Shown here: positions 32,991-36,808 of the stretch, one piece after another
Layout of the letters: the number at the start of each line of letters is the position of its first letter
Position numbering within the stretch: position 1 is the first letter of the stretch
Origin: Pararhodospirillum oryzae
Lineage (GTDB): Bacteria > Pseudomonadota > Alphaproteobacteria > Rhodospirillales > Rhodospirillaceae
Direction of reading: 5' to 3'
Length of the DNA stretch: 36,808 nucleotides
Assembly: GCF_007992075.1 (NCBI RefSeq)
Contig: NZ_BJZO01000042.1
Span: 1 to 36,808, forward strand
Program-made: the position numbers and the translations under genes
The notes under the pieces: generated by a model
Seen by the model: the letters and a program-made list of their open reading frames with translations, nothing else
Databases searched by the model: none
What the model was told of the DNA's origin: nothing

Positions 32991-34460
32991 ATGCGCACAA
33001 CCAAGGGACGCCAGCCCCCCTTGGGCCGGCCGCTCATTGTCGGGGCTGCCGATCCTGCCCGTCCGTTCGTCGCGGCGGTGATCATCCCCACGGTGCTGCG
33101 CCCCACCCTGGTTCAGGCGGTGAGGTCGGTGTTTGCCCAGGACGAGCCCGGGCCGGTGCAGGTTCTGCTGGGCCTGGATCGTGATCCGGATCCGGCCCGG
33201 GAGGCGATGCTGGAGGAGCTTGCCGCCGCCTGTCCTTCGAACCGGGCCCTGAGCGTCGTCAACCTGGGCACGCGCACCGCCGCCGCCAGTGGGGCCCTGG
33301 TTCCCAACCCCTATGGCGGCACCGTGCGTACTACCTTGAGTTTCGCCGCCCACAGCGACCTTCTGTGTTATCTCGATGATGACAACTGGTTCGCTCCGTT
33401 TCACGTCCGCACCCTGCGCGAGGCGATCGCCGGGTTCGACTGGGCTTTTTCCCGACGCTGGTTCGTGGATGGCGGGTCGGGGGGGGTGATCGCCGAGGAT
33501 GATTTCGAATCGACCGGCCCCCGGGCCTCGGGCGGCTTCGTGGACACCAATACCCTGATGATCCGGCGCAGCGCCTGCCTGGGCGCCCTGCCGTTGTGGT
33601 CGGTGCCGCTGGCGGTCGATGGCACGGGCGAGGACCGGCGGGTGGTGGCGGCGCTGGCTCGCGGCCACGCGGTGGGGTGGACGGGTCAGCCCAGCGTGTA
33701 TTACCGGGTTGGCGACGATGGCCGGCGCGAGCAAGGGCGGGTCGCGCGGCTGAAGGCACGCGGCTGGCGGCCGACCCCGATGCCCGAGGTTCTGGCCTCC
33801 TTCACCCCGCCGGCGCATCGCCTGGCCGACGCCCTGGCGCGCTACCAGGAGCAGGCCACGCTGCCGTGCCTGGCCCTGGGGGTGACGGGCGGGCCGTGGC
33901 CGGGGTGGTTTTCATGCGCGCCGGCGCCCACGGCGGCCGGGGTGGCGGTCGTGGAGCCCACCCGTCCGCTTCCCTTCCCCGACGCCTCCTTTGCGTGCGT
34001 GCACGCGGGAAGCCTTCTGGAAACCCTGGACGAGGCCGCCGGCCACGCCTTGCTGGAGGAATGCCGGCGGGTGCTGGGCCCCAAGGGACGGCTGCGGGTG
34101 ACGGCGCTGGATCTGCGCTGGTTGATCGGGATGCTGGGGCCGGCGCCGTTGCCGTCCCAGCGCCAGGCGATCGCCACCTGGGGGCGGGGGACCTCCGATG
34201 AAACGCCCGATCCGGTCCGGGCCTTCAACCGACTGGCCTGGGCCGGAGGACGGCGGCTTGTGCTCGATGACGCCAGCCTGGCCCGCCGGCTGGCGGCGGC
34301 CGGGTTCACGCAGGCCCGGATCCATCCGCCCGGCATCAGCCTTGATCCCCTGCCGCGAGGTCTCGACGAAGAAGGCGCGGGGGCAGGGGGGGGCGGCCTT
34401 CCCGCCGAGGCCGTGCTGGTGATGGAAGCGAAGCGGGGAGAAACGGGGGCCCCGATGTGA
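32991..34460 (+). CDS. GT2-type glycosyltransferase fused to a degenerate methyltransferase-like domain
   Basis: Residues 25-230 look like a GT2 glycosyltransferase: AAVIIPTVLRPTLVQAVRSV at the nucleotide-binding start, the metal-binding DDD at 129-131 in CYLDDDNW, and a VDGTGEDRRVVAAL segment near the catalytic base. From about 290 on, the sequence follows the outline of the 'LNLGCG...PGW-N-D...LPFPD-SFD-VY-EH-LEHL...ECRRVLKPGG-LR' methyltransferase family, giving LGVTGGPWPGWFS, RPLPFPDASFACVHAGSLLETLD and LLEECRRVLGPKGRLRV. The GCG motif and the EH-LEH residues are missing, so SAM binding is doubtful. GGAGAAGG precedes the ATG. The substrate is unknown; a surface glycan is likely. Confidence 0.75.
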   Translation: MRTTKGRQPPLGRPLIVGAADPARPFVAAVIIPTVLRPTLVQAVRSVFAQDEPGPVQVLLGLDRDPDPAREAMLEELAAACPSNRALSVVNLGTRTAAASGALVPNPYGGTVRTTLSFAAHSDLLCYLDDDNWFAPFHVRTLREAIAGFDWAFSRRWFVDGGSGGVIAEDDFESTGPRASGGFVDTNTLMIRRSACLGALPLWSVPLAVDGTGEDRRVVAALARGHAVGWTGQPSVYYRVGDDGRREQGRVARLKARGWRPTPMPEVLASFTPPAHRLADALARYQEQATLPCLALGVTGGPWPGWFSCAPAPTAAGVAVVEPTRPLPFPDASFACVHAGSLLETLDEAAGHALLEECRRVLGPKGRLRVTALDLRWLIGMLGPAPLPSQRQAIATWGRGTSDETPDPVRAFNRLAWAGGRRLVLDDASLARRLAAAGFTQARIHPPGISLDPLPRGLDEEGAGAGGGGLPAEAVLVMEAKRGETGAPM

Positions 34461-34500
34461 GGCGGGCGAGGGCCGGGAACGCGCTCCCGGCCTTGCCGCC
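34461..34500. terminator. Bidirectional hairpin between convergent genes
   Basis: GGCCGGGA (34471-34478) and TCCCGGCC (34485-34492) are exact complements with an ACGCGC loop; outer GGCGG (34461-34465) and CCGCC (34496-34500) extend the stem. It serves both the GT2 fusion gene and the convergent DUF3108 gene. There is only a short T-run on either side. Confidence 0.65.
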
Positions 34501-34517
34501 CCGGTGTTCGCCCGGGG

Positions 34518-35453
34518 TTAATTCGTGGCCGAGGGGGTGTCGCCGTCGGCGCGGTAGGCGGCGAGCGGGACGGGGCAGGGGGGGCTGGCCTCGGCGCAAG
34601 CCGCGCGGCGGCTGGCGACGAAGGAGCCCAGGCCGGTATCGGCCACGACCTTGAGAGGCTCCAGGCGGCCGTCGGCGCTGAACCACAGATCGATTTCCCG
34701 GCCTTCCCAACTGCGGCGGTGGCGCTTGGAAAAGCCTTCCACCGGTTCGACGCGAAGGTGCACGGGCAGGCTGGGCACGCTCTCCTCGCCCAGGGTCAGG
34801 GGAGCCGGCTCGCCGACCTGGGCCACCAGGTCATAGCGCAGGCGGCCGTCGAACACGGGCAGGCGCACGCTGTCGCCCGGGCCCAGCCGGGTCATCAGAC
34901 GGCGCCCGGCGGCCAGGAGCGACAGGGGATCGAACGCATGGCGCCGTCCCTCGGGGCTCACGCGGGTTTCCTCCTTGTTGTTATTGTAGCCCTGGGGCAG
35001 GCCGTCGGCGGCATCGTAGCGCACGTCGCGCTGGCCGGCCTTGTCGCGCAGGCGATAAAGGCGGCTGTACCCCTCGGGGCGCAACGCGGCCAGGGGATCC
35101 CGGGCCAGCAGGGCCTCGTCCCAAACGCCCCGAACCGTGGCCAGCGCCCGCAACTGGCGGATCCTTTCCAGGAGGCCCCGGCTTTCCAAAACCAGATCGG
35201 CCGCGTAGGTGCCTGCGTCGTCGCGAAAATCCAAGGTGAAGTCGACGAAGGGAAAGCCGCCCAAATAGGCCGTGTAGCCGGTGCGAAAGATCGCTTGTCC
35301 CGACTCCGTCGCCGGGGGGGGCGACGGGGCGGGCGCGCTGACGGCCGCGAGGCTCTCGTGGGACCGGGCCGGCGGCGTCGCGAGGGCCGCCAAGGCCAGG
35401 ATTCCCAACGCGAAGAGCAGCTTCAAGGAAAGGGGGTGGTGCGAAGGCGACAT
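34518..35453 (-). CDS. DUF3108-domain periplasmic protein
   Basis: The 311-residue protein starts with a signal peptide (residues 1-31: MSPSHHPLSLKLLFALGILA then LAALATPPARSHES). A DUF3108-type beta-rich domain follows (GYTAYLGGFPFVDFTLDF, GTYAADLVLESRGLL), with GQRDVRYDAADGLPQGYNNNKEETR, FDPLSLLA and SWEGREIDLWFSADGRLEPLKVVADTGLG. The family resembles LolA/LolB-like beta folds and is periplasmic, but its function is not defined. ATG 35453 is chosen over the in-frame start at 35567 because the signal peptide begins there. It is divergent from pntAA. Confidence 0.8.
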   Translation of the reverse strand: MSPSHHPLSLKLLFALGILALAALATPPARSHESLAAVSAPAPSPPPATESGQAIFRTGYTAYLGGFPFVDFTLDFRDDAGTYAADLVLESRGLLERIRQLRALATVRGVWDEALLARDPLAALRPEGYSRLYRLRDKAGQRDVRYDAADGLPQGYNNNKEETRVSPEGRRHAFDPLSLLAAGRRLMTRLGPGDSVRLPVFDGRLRYDLVAQVGEPAPLTLGEESVPSLPVHLRVEPVEGFSKRHRRSWEGREIDLWFSADGRLEPLKVVADTGLGSFVASRRAACAEASPPCPVPLAAYRADGDTPSATN

Positions 35454-35637
35454 CTTGAGATACCGTGACCCCGGAGCAAAGGCTGCCCCCAATCCAGCCC
35501 GGTCATTCGGGCAAAAGTGAGGCCCCGGGCCGCAAGCGGCCTTGTCTCGGGGCGGTTGAAGGGGCATGGTCCCCGCCCTGGGGCCACGATACCACGGTTA
35601 CAGCCCGCAGGTTCACGTTCAAAGCAAGGGTGACTTG
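35454..35637. promoter_or_regulatory. Divergent region between DUF3108 gene and pntAA
   Basis: The 184-bp region must hold both promoters. GGGG-CATGGT-CCCC near 35562-35575, with flanking GGGC/GCCC, can form a bulged hairpin in the pntAA leader. I see no convincing -35/-10 pair or known riboswitch. Confidence 0.35.

Positions 35638-36808
<1,171 letters not shown>

Overview
The window is a GC-rich chromosomal stretch that reads as an alphaproteobacterium of the Rhodospirillaceae, close to Rhodospirillum/Pararhodospirillum. The basis is the high GC content with strong third-position bias (which creates many long antisense ORFs), the gene order yceD-rpmF-plsX-fabH-ihfA-merR and fabI-aroC, and a stand-alone proton-translocating transhydrogenase subunit PntAA whose key residues (R127, Q132, D135, Y235) fall at the numbers known for R. 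rubrum. This placement is from memory, not from a search.

Layout: (1) 1-344, a polypurine tract and a strong hairpin. (2) 345-4259, fabI, aroC and sppA on the + strand, with a structured aroC-sppA spacer. (3) 4260-9746, an accessory sugar/surface-modification block: tandem hairpin repeats, a DegT-family protein whose PLP lysine is replaced by arginine, a GNAT acetyltransferase, and two divergent TPR-glycosyltransferase paralogues. (4) 9838-16310, flagellar genes: an unannotated flagellin-like protein, then fliK-flgD-flgE behind a near-consensus sigma-54 promoter, ending at a strong rho-independent terminator. (5) 16652-19372, a soluble PAS/PAS/PAS/GAF histidine kinase with no adjacent response regulator. 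(6) 19452-22191, tldD, bamE (-) and a cytochrome bc1 chaperone. (7) 22188-26701, yceD-rpmF-plsX-fabH-ihfA-merR, with a perfect IHF consensus site inside a nested inverted repeat upstream of ihfA. (8) 26839-36808, xseA (-), a GAF/HD-GYP phosphodiesterase, a DUF2087 protein (-), two unrecognised genes (-), a GT2 glycosyltransferase fused to a degenerate methyltransferase domain, a DUF3108 periplasmic protein (-) and pntAA, cut by the window end.

The genes most likely to work together are those in blocks 3 and 4. A DegT/GNAT pair, two TPR-GT proteins and a flagellin-like protein sit directly upstream of the hook operon, which suggests glycosylation of flagellin or another surface structure. This is inference from context. 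The DegT protein and the methyltransferase half of the GT2 fusion both look like pseudo-enzymes. I saw no tRNA, rRNA, CRISPR array, insertion sequence or phage gene.
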